40,704 nt of DNA, from NCBI GenBank assembly GCA_030615205.1, contig JAUWZS010000003.1, positions 1 to 40,704 on the forward strand, in the 5' to 3' direction. A program made the translations under genes and the position numbers. Source of the stretch: Candidatus Aenigmatarchaeota archaeon. Lineage in GTDB: Archaea; Aenigmatarchaeota; Aenigmatarchaeia; CG10238-14; SCSR01. The notes beneath the pieces are model-generated. The model was not told where the DNA came from. It was given only the letters and a program-made list of their open reading frames with translations, and did not search any database. Positions 32,300 to 39,980 of the stretch are shown one piece after another (the first letter of the stretch is position 1; the number at the start of each line of letters is the position of its first letter).

Positions 32300-32418
32300 C
32301 CACCAGGGCCCTCCAGACAGATTGACAAGCGCTGAAATTTGTCTTAACTTATCGCTAGAGGATGCTATCAGAGAATCTTTGAATAGGTGGTAGGTAGGTT
32401 CGTGTATACTCGTTAAGC
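32300..32418. repeat. Intergenic module E, copy 3
   Basis: CACCAGGGCCCTCCAGACAG, GCTAGAGGATGCTATCAGAG, GGTTCGTGTATACTC, ending at R' GTTAAGC (32412-32418). Confidence 0.85.
32322..32350 (+). promoter_or_regulatory. Sigma70-type promoter in module E3
   Basis: TTGACA (32322-32327), 17-bp spacer, TAACTT (32345-32350). Confidence 0.7.
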
Positions 32419-32430
32419 GACAAAGGTCAC

Positions 32431-33273
32431 TTGCCAGGAGAAATACACATTTTTCACGAGCATAACTCTGGTACCGAAAGTTCAGCAGACCGTTGGATAG
32501 AGGCCATCCGCCATTTAGAGGCCGAGTCCCTTTTGGTCCCTAGTGACGAGCAGGCCACAATGCGGTTATTTTCCGTTCTCACGGATTTGGCATTTGAAAC
32601 CGAGCCGAAGTCAGGGTGGCCTCAGGTGTTGCGCGACGTCGTATCTGTGGGTGAAGAAACTATCGTCTATTTGGAGATGGAGCTAGATCGTTTAGCTTCC
32701 AGACTACCAACAGGAATTGGACCGCAGCAACAACTTGGTTCGGACCTCCTATCTAGATTACAGAACGTATGGAAAGAGCTAGAGATGGCCAAATTGCTTT
32801 ACTTCTCCGTTGCCCTCTGTTATATTAAATCTCCTAGGGTTGCAGCGCCCCTTTGTAGCCTTCTCGAAAAGAACATACAGAGCTGGGTTTGGCCTCGGCT
32901 TATTGATGATAATATAGTTATGTTTGATCCTTTCGAGAGAGTGTACATTGCTAGCGCAAGAGCTTTCTATTGGGTTTGTGCTGCTAACGTCCTTCCCCGA
33001 CTCAGACAAATCCTTCGTGAAGTAAGCCGACGGCACGATAGCATGTTGAATGCCTTGCCGTATGCTTTGCGTGCAATCGGATTTCTCGGAACGTCCAAGG
33101 ATATTCCGCTTGTTGAGACATTCCAGGATTTTTCTTGTCCTCCATTCGATGTGTCCGAAGCAACGGTGAGAATTGAAGCTAAACATGCTCTCTACGCTTT
33201 GCGCCATCCTGAAGAGCGGCAAAACCGAGCCAGTAGTCACATTGATACTTGGCGTCGAGACGACCGGACCTAA
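32431..33273 (+). CDS. Hypothetical helical cassette protein
   Basis: 280 residues from a TTG at 32431 (AAAGGT just upstream). The start is uncertain; a Met at residue 44 is an alternative. It is all-alpha and HEAT-like in its second half (VAAPLCSLLEKNI, YIASARAFYWVCA, LPYALRAIGFLGTS, RIEAKHALYALRHPEE), so it may be a protein-binding scaffold like the 30169 gene. The stop codon lies inside an R''-like ACCTAAC (33268-33274), as expected of a cassette that ends at its recombination site. Confidence 0.5.
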   Translation: MPGEIHIFHEHNSGTESSADRWIEAIRHLEAESLLVPSDEQATMRLFSVLTDLAFETEPKSGWPQVLRDVVSVGEETIVYLEMELDRLASRLPTGIGPQQQLGSDLLSRLQNVWKELEMAKLLYFSVALCYIKSPRVAAPLCSLLEKNIQSWVWPRLIDDNIVMFDPFERVYIASARAFYWVCAANVLPRLRQILREVSRRHDSMLNALPYALRAIGFLGTSKDIPLVETFQDFSCPPFDVSEATVRIEAKHALYALRHPEERQNRASSHIDTWRRDDRT

Positions 33274-33374
33274 CGTGAATAATTACTTGTTTTGTCCTAA
33301 CATTGCATTAGAGGGTGCCGCTGTGGCTTCATAAAGTATTGCAACCTAAAAACACACGAGCTAGTAAGTTTAAA

Positions 33375-33500
33375 TAAATAAACCGGGAAATAGACTCCAA
33401 AAAAGGAATCCCTCCCCAGAGCCCTCCAAACAGATTGACAAGAGCGGAAATTTGGGCTTAACTTCATTCCGCAGGATGCCGTTGAAAAGCTCTTGAATAA
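33375..33500. repeat. Intergenic module E, copy 4
   Basis: GGGAAATAGACTCCAAAAAAGG and CCAGAGCCCTCCAAACAG match the 31200 copy; GATGCCGTTGAAAAGCTC continues it. A clean R' is not visible; ATTATGC at 33532 is the nearest candidate. Confidence 0.8.
33435..33464 (+). promoter_or_regulatory. Sigma70-type promoter in module E4
   Basis: TTGACA (33435-33440), 18-bp spacer, TAACTT (33459-33464). Confidence 0.65.
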
Positions 33501-33555
33501 GCTACAGATCCAGTATCAAGACATTTGGCAGATTATGCCCCGAAAGGAGGTGAAA

Positions 33556-34752
33556 TTGCACAATTCAGCGAGAATCACATTTCTACTTGGCTCTGGTATT
33601 TCAATTCCCGCTGAAATACCATCAACCGAAGAGATAACAGAAACGGTTCTTTCCAGCAGGGACATTGTACGCCATACGAATGAGAATTACTACCTTTGGC
33701 CTGGCAAAGACATGGGTAAGGGATACGTCAAAAGAATACAGAACTTCTTGCGCAAACTGAAGTCCGAAATCGAGGATTATTGCAAGAGATTCAGGAGAGA
33801 TGCGAACTATGAGGATCTCTATTATGTGGTTAGTCAGATAAACGACAGTGAAATAGGAGAGTATCCGAATCCAGTCGTGCAACCTTTTATTAATAAAATC
33901 TTGCCGCAGGTCAAATCACTTCTTGCCGGCAAGGAAGGAGAAAGTAGAGAAAGATGGGAATTGCGTGAACTTGCTTACGAAACGACAGCTTTCATTCATG
34001 ATGTAGTATGGGACCTACTTTGCAAAGATCCGAGTAGACTGGACCATCTTAACGTTCTCAGAGATGCGTGCTTAGATGATGAGTTATCGAGAATCGATAT
34101 CTTTACTATCAACCACGATACGGTTTTGGAGCGCTGTCTGTTGGAGAATCAGATTGCCTTTACTGATGGTTTTGCTGAACCGGAAAATCAAATTCGATAC
34201 TGGAAGCCGGACTTGTTTGAAAAGAAATCTCGTAAAGTGGGGATATTCAAATTGCACGGCTCTGTGGATTGGTTCCGATTCAGACCCTATGGTGGAGATT
34301 GGTGTGATGAGTTAATAGGCATTCCTCCAAATGGGAATCCTGAGGATACAAGGAACCCTCAGGGCAAGAAACAGTTCGCCCCAGACAATCGGCCCATGAT
34401 ATTGATAGGCACGACCAACAAGATCCTGCAGTATGTAAAACCGATCTATGCTGATCTCTTGTCTCGGTTTTATTCTTCTCTGCAAGATTCTGGCCGCTTG
34501 GTAATATGCGGATATGGTTTCGGTGATAAAGAAATCAATACACAGATTAGTTATTGGGTTTTCTCTTCGCGTGATTTCAGAATCACTATAGTGGATACCG
34601 ATCCAGAAAAACTCAAGAGAAGAGCCACGGCCGCCATGCGCTCCGAATGGGATGAATGGATAAGAAGATACAAGTTGGCTATTATCAAAAAAGGGATAGA
34701 AAGAACTTCTTGGCCAGATATCAAAAGGACAAACTTTTGCAGCCAAAGGTAG
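33556..34752 (+). CDS. SIR2-like NAD-binding domain protein (third of three)
   Basis: 398 residues from a TTG at 33556, chosen because AAAGGAGG (33543-33550) lies 5 bp upstream; an earlier in-frame ATG (33535) overlaps that site. ITFLLGSGISIPAEIPS is the NAD loop. FTINHDTVLERCL (about 185-195), FKLHGSVDWFRF (about 230) and LVICGYGFGDKEIN (about 320) follow the SIR2-like order, with the likely catalytic His in KLHGS. These proteins can act as NAD+-consuming defence effectors. It is a single-gene cassette and its sequence is quite unlike the other two SIR2-like genes. Confidence 0.75.
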   Translation: MHNSARITFLLGSGISIPAEIPSTEEITETVLSSRDIVRHTNENYYLWPGKDMGKGYVKRIQNFLRKLKSEIEDYCKRFRRDANYEDLYYVVSQINDSEIGEYPNPVVQPFINKILPQVKSLLAGKEGESRERWELRELAYETTAFIHDVVWDLLCKDPSRLDHLNVLRDACLDDELSRIDIFTINHDTVLERCLLENQIAFTDGFAEPENQIRYWKPDLFEKKSRKVGIFKLHGSVDWFRFRPYGGDWCDELIGIPPNGNPEDTRNPQGKKQFAPDNRPMILIGTTNKILQYVKPIYADLLSRFYSSLQDSGRLVICGYGFGDKEINTQISYWVFSSRDFRITIVDTDPEKLKRRATAAMRSEWDEWIRRYKLAIIKKGIERTSWPDIKRTNFCSQR

Positions 34753-35075
34753 CAATAGTATAGCGTTGATCCAGCCAAGAAAACAGACATTGCGCGGTCC
34801 CGGAAAATAGGTCCAGCAGAGGGAAGATCAGAAGGCCGGGGAACCACACCGTGACCCACACACAAGCTCACCTTGTTTTTGGACGGGGCGAGTAAACGCT
34901 AAGCTTGCTGAAGTTAGCGACGCACTAGCGAACAAGTCTGGTCAATCCGCGGATGTGTTTCAAAAACAAGTCTCCCACACACCAGAGCCCTCCAAACAGA
35001 TTGACAACTACTGAAATCTGGCCTAGCCTGCGCGTAAAAGAGCTCATTTAGAGATTCTTGAATAAAGGGTGGGTC
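34753..35075. repeat. Inverted repeat region plus module E, copy 5
   Basis: TAGCGTT (34762) and AACGCTA (about 34896) form an inverted repeat spanning about 140 bp, the size of a long attC, but they do not match RYYYAAC. Module E follows from about 34965 (CAAGTCTCCCACACACCAG, AGCCCTCCAAACAGATTGAC). Confidence 0.6.
35001..35029 (+). promoter_or_regulatory. Sigma70-type promoter in module E5
   Basis: TTGACA (35001-35006), 17-bp spacer, TAGCCT (35024-35029), the weakest -10 of the E set. Confidence 0.5.
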
Positions 35076-35206
35076 GTACCTGGATCTGTATGTGATAGTG
35101 TCGCCTATGCCGCAAGATTCGAGGAGCGCTTCACTGGGTTGGTTCGGGTGGGAGGTCGGTAGGAATTCTTCAATGGGTAAAAGAATAAGGTAGAGGGGGG
35201 CTGGGG

Positions 35207-35701
35207 ATGCTAGATGTTGCTGTGGATAATTCTGTTATGAGCAACTTTGCTACGAAGGATGTTCGTGATGGTAATCTGTTGGAAGACAAAGAAGCTTTTG
35301 AAGAGATGATTTCTCTGGCTGAACAAAGAATCATTGAACTCGGGGGACCTTGGACGACACTCATGATTGAGAATCTAATGAAGAGCGGTGAATGTAGAGC
35401 GAACGCACAAGAGCTAAAAGGAATTATTAGAAATTGGCCAGTTATGGATCCCGATCCCAAGAAGACAAACGAGCTAACGGCGTGTTTACGTAGAATCATG
35501 GAAGACCCCGGAGGAACTGATTCGAGGCAGCTTGTTCTTATATGGAGATGCGCTCAAGCTCGTCATTTTGTGACCGTGGATTACAAGTTCTACCGTCGAT
35601 TTAACGATCGGAAAAAGGACATCGTAAATCAATGTGGCATCAATATTTTTGTTATGAGACCATCAGACTTTGTGAGAGAGTACAAAGCAGAAAGAATATA
35701 G
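35207..35701 (+). CDS. PIN-like domain protein
   Basis: 164 residues. It begins MLDVAVDNSVMSNFA, with early Asp residues as in PIN-fold nucleases. The C-terminal part has ARHFVTVDYKFYRRF, like the PIN late Asp (TxD) strand. Acidic residues lie between (EDKEAFEEMISLAE). PIN proteins cleave RNA, often as toxins, but no antitoxin gene is next to it. ATG 35207 with a G-rich AGAGGGGGG upstream. It is the last cassette before the right att site. Confidence 0.5.
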   Translation: MLDVAVDNSVMSNFATKDVRDGNLLEDKEAFEEMISLAEQRIIELGGPWTTLMIENLMKSGECRANAQELKGIIRNWPVMDPDPKKTNELTACLRRIMEDPGGTDSRQLVLIWRCAQARHFVTVDYKFYRRFNDRKKDIVNQCGINIFVMRPSDFVREYKAERI

Positions 35702-35787
35702 CCTCCATCACCGTAAGAAACACTAACCTTCCGAGCTAACGACCTTCCGCTAGCAAGTTCAGACAACTAATAAAGCGAATGCGTAGA

Positions 35788-35860
35788 GTTTTGTGACCAA
35801 TTTGTGACTATGGGAGGTACAAATTGGTACAAATAGAGACAAATTGGTGGGGATAAAAAT
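35788..35860. repeat. Direct repeat beside right att (copy 1)
   Basis: TTTTGTGACCAATTTGTGAC and GACAAATTGGTGGGGA match 39908-39980. On the minus strand it reads VTNWSQN, which may be the tail of a recombinase gene. Confidence 0.6.
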
Positions 35861-35925
35861 GTGTGGGAAAGCTAACTAGGACTCGGTTTTCTTGTCTCTA
35901 GGCCGCTTTCGAGATTTGCCGTTTT

Positions 35926-35968
35926 TGGATTTTAAGTCCACTGCGTCTACCCATTCCGCCACTCCGGC
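35926..35968. other. Right attachment core (duplicate of tRNA-Leu 5' half)
   Basis: Identical over 43 bp to 885-927. The rest of the tRNA is absent. It marks the right end of the large island. Confidence 0.85.
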
Positions 35969-36001
35969 TAGATCCTACAGGCCCTCATTATAAATGAATC
36001 T

Positions 36002-36092
36002 TCGTTGAGTGCAAGTTTCTGAGAGGAATAGGGTGAAAACTTGGACACTTCATTAGCTGGGATCTGAATAGCCTCTCCTGTTTGAGGACTCA
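36002..36092 (-). pseudogene. C-terminal remnant of a disrupted HU gene
   Basis: The minus strand reads SPQTGEAIQIPANEVSKFSP, the beta-arm end of HU (compare NPQTGQSIQIPAKKVPRFTP in the intact HU at 28842). It overlaps the thioesterase 3' end in another frame. Confidence 0.75.
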
Positions 36093-36559
36093 ACCTTTAG
36101 TCTCCTCAATCTCTGCTCACGACGAACTACTGCTTCCTCATATTTTTTTCTCTGTTCTTCGGTTTCAAGAATAAGCCGAGGAACAGGGGTAGGTCTCCCT
36201 TTTTCATCAAGAGCGACCATAGTTAGAGAAGCGGCAGCTACGGGGAGAACTTCCCCTGTTATTACCTTTTCTGTCTCCACATGGACCTCAATCTCCATGC
36301 TGGTTTTTCCCACAAAGGTAAGCTCCGCTCTCAAGGAAATAACATCACCAACATGAACAGGATTCTCAAAACTGAATGAGTCTATGGAAGCTGTGACTAC
36401 GTTACGGCGAGCATGACGGGAAGCAGCTACATATGCCACCTCATCCACAAGTTGCATTATCACCCCTCCATGAACACTACCATAGTGACTGGCGTGGTGG
36501 GGCATCATAACCTGCGAAAGAGTAGCAATTGACTCTCTTACTTTCTTTCCTGTGTCCAT
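36053..36559 (-). CDS. Acyl-CoA thioesterase (hot-dog fold, YciA/BFIT type)
   Basis: 168 residues. VMMPHHASHYGSVHGGVIMQLVDEVAYVAAS is the hot-dog helix with the conserved His-Gly-Gly and acidic residue. VTASIDSFSFENPVHVGDVI and the following strands complete the fold. It hydrolyses acyl-CoA to free acid and CoA in the cytoplasm. ATG 36559 with GGAGG upstream. The last residues (SSNRRGYSDPS) are encoded by HU sequence read out of frame, because the gene sits inside a split HU gene. Confidence 0.85.
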   Translation of the reverse strand: MDTGKKVRESIATLSQVMMPHHASHYGSVHGGVIMQLVDEVAYVAASRHARRNVVTASIDSFSFENPVHVGDVISLRAELTFVGKTSMEIEVHVETEKVITGEVLPVAAASLTMVALDEKGRPTPVPRLILETEEQRKKYEEAVVRREQRLRRLKVESSNRRGYSDPS

Positions 36560-36589
36560 TTGTTATACCTCCGCTTCCCCAGATGTTTC

Positions 36590-36642
36590 TTTATGAGCCC
36601 CGTCTGATTAGCTACTTTCTCCACTAGTTCTGATCTGTTCAT
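36590..36642 (-). pseudogene. N-terminal remnant of a disrupted HU gene
   Basis: MNRSELVEKVANQTGLIKKH, starting at 36642, matches the HU N-terminus (MNKAELAEEITNHTGLTRRQ). Its frame then runs into sequence belonging to the thioesterase leader. Confidence 0.75.
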
Positions 36643-36659
36643 GTTCTCTCTTCCTTGTT

Positions 36660-36801
36660 ACTATTCTTTCTTTTCCTCTTCTTTGCTCCTCTCTTTTTTC
36701 AATTTTCTAGTCAAATAATGTCTAGCAGTGAGACCTATCACAAGGAATAGGAGAACAAATCCACGAAGTAGTAACTACCGGGCCAATCCTCCTACAACTG
36801 C
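36660..36801. other. Small membrane-peptide frame without start codon
   Basis: On the minus strand a hydrophobic helix with a basic, charged tail (LLLRGFVLLFLVIGLTARHY, then KLKKERSKEEEKKE) is preceded by a stop and has no ATG. Probably a decayed small membrane protein. Confidence 0.3.
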
Positions 36802-37095
36802 TCAGGGAAGATCAGCAATAACCTTCCGATATTCATCCTCTGTGAAGGCACGAAGAGTCTCAGTGCGGACATTACCCAGCGAACCTACAGCGAGGGTTGC
36901 CTTAGCCATCGTTCGATCATCCGGCGCTTCGACGATGAGGACTATATCGTACTGGCCCATCACCAAATAGAACTCTTTTATCTCCGCTCCCACAGCTCGA
37001 AAAGCTTGTTTGGCTGCCTCGAGTCGGGTCGGACTCTCTTTGATGTTTTGTATGCCTTGTTGTGTAAAGCGGACTAGGTTGATATAAGTAGCCAT
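36802..37095 (-). CDS. GYD-domain protein
   Basis: 97 residues from ATG 37095 (GGAGG 8 bp upstream), not the upstream in-frame start. MATYINLVRFTQQGIQNIKE, YLVMGQYDIVLIVEAPDD and LGNVRTETLRAF are typical of the GYD family, a ferredoxin-like small domain of unknown function found in many bacteria and archaea. It may bind small ligands, but that is inference. Confidence 0.85.
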   Translation of the reverse strand: MATYINLVRFTQQGIQNIKESPTRLEAAKQAFRAVGAEIKEFYLVMGQYDIVLIVEAPDDRTMAKATLAVGSLGNVRTETLRAFTEDEYRKVIADLP

Positions 37096-37113
37096 TGTGC
37101 TACCTCCCTTCAT

Positions 37114-37532
37114 GTTTCTCCTCAGGTGTTTTCATTGGAGAACCTTGGATGTCCAGAATGGACCTCGTTCCCCAATTTTGCATTTCGCTTTCTCACCTCC
37201 CCTCTTGAGTTTGGTTTTGTCTCCAGACATACTATGGTTGATTTATTGCAGGAGAAATTCGCTGTGCATCAAAACTGGCTTGGCAGTTTGGAGTAAATGT
37301 GGTTTGGGTTTTTAGGTTATTTCGCGCTGTGGGAATGGTCTGTTGGAGGGCCTCTTTGGCCACAGTTTGAAGGAATTATGGTATAAACAACGAGGTGCTA
37401 ACCGCGGGTTTGGTGTAGCTGATGGGGGTCTTTACTTATTTAACTTGAATTGAAACCTCCTGTTATTTTGTTAATCTCAGACAAATGTCACCGTATAGCA
37501 TTTGTTTGGTTTGTCAACATCTGTCCCCTTTA
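37114..37532. other. Spacer; no gene seen
   Basis: About 420 bp with only short frames. T-rich runs and no recognisable RNA. It may contain decayed sequence upstream (minus strand) of the GYD gene. Confidence 0.3.
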
Positions 37533-37590
37533 GCTTGAGAATCTCGTAAGGCATTTTTGGCTTTGTCATTGCTTTGACGACAGCTGTTCG
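37533..37590 (-). pseudogene. Remnant of a winged-helix regulator gene
   Basis: The minus strand reads RTAVVKAMTKPKMPYEIL, matching RRIAVIKVMTKPKMPCEIH of the intact regulator (25047-25613). The nucleotide match extends over about 60 bp. It overlaps the GH130 3' end in another frame, so the GH130 C-terminus may have been created by a recombination joint. Confidence 0.65.
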
Positions 37591-38540
37591 ATGAGTTCGT
37601 CTAGGCGTGCGCTGGCGACGCAGCAGACCTTATCGGCCGCGCCATAGAAGACGAGGAGTTCGTCCCCCATCACTAGTGCCCCTTCAGGAAAGACGACGTT
37701 GGGGACGTCACCCTCACGCTCGTATCTCTCCTCTGGCTCCATGATCGGCTCCATTGCGCGGCCAAGGACCCTCCAGGGCTCCTCCAGATCCAGGAGCGCC
37801 ACCCCGGCTCGGTAGACGTGGCCGGAGTCAACGCCATGGTAGATGAGCAACCAGCCCGCCTTGGTCTTAATGGGTGGTGGCCCGGCGCCGATCTTCTTGC
37901 CCTCCCACGGCTGCTCCGGTTCCATGATGACTTTGTGGTCGTACATCCTTCCGGGTAGGTCGTCGAGGAAGGAGAACCAGATGCTGGGCTTCTCCACGGG
38001 ATGGCCGAGGCCAATCCAGTTGCTCGGTCTGTGGATGGCCGCGTACCTTCTCTGAATTTTCTCAGGGAAAAGCACCACGTCCCGCTCGTCGGCGTCGTAT
38101 GGGGTGATGATACCAAGTCTGGTGAATTGGCAGAAATTATCCACCCTAGCCAGGGCCGTCCTGGGTCCAGCCCTCTCTGACTCAGGGATGCCCAATCGCC
38201 TTCGCACGGCGTCTGGGGCGCTTGGTGTAGGGGTAACCACGTAGGTCAGATAGAGTTCACCGTCTATCTCAGTGAACCTTGGGTCCTCTATGGACATCTC
38301 CCACAGCTTGATGTCAGGGCTGAAGATGGGTTTCTCGGGCCGCTCCAGCGGGTTTAGGTCCTCGTCAAAGATGGCATATCCCAGGCAAGAGGTGTAATGG
38401 GCGTAATCCCCAACTGCTCGGTAGAAGACGTGGATTTTGCCACCCCGGAATGTAGCGGCGCAGTTGAAAACGGCCATCGATTCCCAATCGTCTCCCCGGG
38501 GTTCCAGGATGGGATTTCTCTCGTCACGCCTTAATTTGAT
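37566..38540 (-). CDS. GH130-family glycoside phosphorylase/hydrolase
   Basis: About 324 residues if translation starts at ATC 38540. A good GGAGG lies 6 bp before it and the encoded IKLRRDERNPILEP matches the family N-terminus. The first ATG (38477) would remove the NPIL motif. VFNCAATFRGGKIHVFYRAV, WEMSIEDPRF (the conserved Asp), AAIHRPSNW, KIGAGPPPIKTKAGWLLIYH and VVFPEGALV follow the five-bladed propeller of GH130, which acts on beta-mannosides by phosphorolysis or hydrolysis. No signal peptide. Next to a glycosyltransferase. Confidence 0.85.
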   Translation of the reverse strand: MKLRRDERNPILEPRGDDWESMAVFNCAATFRGGKIHVFYRAVGDYAHYTSCLGYAIFDEDLNPLERPEKPIFSPDIKLWEMSIEDPRFTEIDGELYLTYVVTPTPSAPDAVRRRLGIPESERAGPRTALARVDNFCQFTRLGIITPYDADERDVVLFPEKIQRRYAAIHRPSNWIGLGHPVEKPSIWFSFLDDLPGRMYDHKVIMEPEQPWEGKKIGAGPPPIKTKAGWLLIYHGVDSGHVYRAGVALLDLEEPWRVLGRAMEPIMEPEERYEREGDVPNVVFPEGALVMGDELLVFYGAADKVCCVASARLDELIEQLSSKQ

Positions 38541-38656
38541 TGCTGTCCTCCTACCCCAATTTGAGGAATTGTTTGATTTACCTCGTTCTGTTTAGACAGA
38601 AAAGGATTGTTACGAAAGGTTCTCTTTTCCGCTGATGCAGCCTGATGCAGACCAGT

Positions 38657-39724
38657 TCATTTCGCCAACAAGCAATCGAACAGTCCTACATATTCATCAG
38701 TTACTTTCTCGGCAGAGTCCTCTTTCACTCGTCTTTCCGCTTCTTTTATCGTTCTGATGACAAAATTGCGATTTTCAAATATCCCGATCAATTGAGCCTT
38801 CAACTCATAAAGGTTAGAATATCTTATCACCTCATTTTTCAGCATCTCAACGTATCTAGTTACTGTGGTCACTATTGGAGTTAGGGAGCCTAAACACATA
38901 TGGATAGCACTTGAAACCACAACTTCCGTCTCTCTCACATCCTTCCTGTGTATGAGGAGACAATCAGATGCATGCAGGTAGGTGTATAACCTATCTGTGG
39001 AAGGCACCTCGTACCTTAATTCAATGAAATCTCTACTTGCTATGTCATCCAATCTTATAGCTACTCTTGGATCGGCTATAATCACATATTTTAGCGGGAA
39101 TTCCTCATTCACTTCTTCAATGATGGGGAACAAAGGTATGTAATCCTCGATTCTCCACCCGAAACTGAGTATTATTCTCTTGCTTTGAGGTAGATTTAAC
39201 CTTTCCCTCGCTTTTTTCGTGTCCCCTCTTACCACAGGATAATATGGATAGGGTATTATCCTGCACTTCTCCTCTCTGAATAGCTTGCTCAGGACTTTCT
39301 TGTATCTGTCATCAAAACAAACGAGTGCGTCCCAATCGAACTCAGTGAATGGGGATGAACTCGGAGTTCTTTCGTGAACTATGTAGATGGTCTTGGCTTT
39401 TTCCTTTATTCTAGAGTATATCTCACGAAGCTGCTCGACACAGGTCAAAAAACCAAACCCTTGGGCTATGAATATGTTGTAGTCAAGGTTCAAAAAAGGT
39501 CCCGGATCAAGCTCCTTCTCAACCTCCTTCCATCCGAATCTATATATGCTATAACACCTCCTAACATTTTCTTCATCTGACTTAACGATGAGTTTGTCGT
39601 CGTTACAGGGGGCGAGTATAGCTAGATCATAGCCTCGCCCCATAAGTTCCCTTCCCATGAGTTCTCCATACAAAGAAGTCCCACAGGCTGCATTCCACCT
39701 GGACATAAGGGCGATTCTCAACAT
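38657..39724 (-). CDS. Glycosyltransferase, GT-B-like
   Basis: 355 residues from ATG 39724, chosen because GGAGG lies 10 bp upstream; an in-frame ATG at 39733 is too close to it. MLRIALMSRWNAACGTSLYG begins a Rossmann-like N-terminal domain. The C-terminal domain has IILSFGWRIEDYIPLFPIIE, RLYTYLHASDCLLIHRKDVR and SSAIHMCLGSLTPIV, the order of GT4-like retaining enzymes, though the usual Ex7E is weak. It probably transfers a sugar to an oligosaccharide or glycerol-type acceptor in the cytoplasm. It pairs with the GH130 gene downstream. Confidence 0.7.
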   Translation of the reverse strand: MLRIALMSRWNAACGTSLYGELMGRELMGRGYDLAILAPCNDDKLIVKSDEENVRRCYSIYRFGWKEVEKELDPGPFLNLDYNIFIAQGFGFLTCVEQLREIYSRIKEKAKTIYIVHERTPSSSPFTEFDWDALVCFDDRYKKVLSKLFREEKCRIIPYPYYPVVRGDTKKARERLNLPQSKRIILSFGWRIEDYIPLFPIIEEVNEEFPLKYVIIADPRVAIRLDDIASRDFIELRYEVPSTDRLYTYLHASDCLLIHRKDVRETEVVVSSAIHMCLGSLTPIVTTVTRYVEMLKNEVIRYSNLYELKAQLIGIFENRNFVIRTIKEAERRVKEDSAEKVTDEYVGLFDCLLAK

Positions 39725-39907
39725 GGTTTCCATCCCTCCAAAGATGTCGCTGATTTGTCGGACTTATGCCCCAGCATTTCACCTAACTTATTCATCGCCC
39801 AGTTGATGGTGTATCCAAAGAACTTATATCTTCTACCCATCTATTCTGCAATTCTTTTGGCCAGATTCGCTTTTTAGATCGGTCGTAATGGGAAGGAAAG
39901 GGAGTAG

Positions 39908-39980
39908 ATTTTGTGACCAATTTGTGACTGTGAGAGGCACAGATTCATATAAATTGAGACAGACTGGTGGGGAGAAAAAA
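39908..39980. repeat. Direct repeat beside outer att (copy 2)
   Basis: Similar to 35788-35860 (TTTTGTGACCAATTTGTGAC, GAGACAGACTGGTGGGGA). Both lie just left of a tRNA-Leu remnant. Confidence 0.6.

Noticed and set aside
37673-38116. 147-codon minus-strand ORF within GH130
   Set aside because: Low-complexity Ser/Arg/Thr-rich shadow of the GH130 frame.
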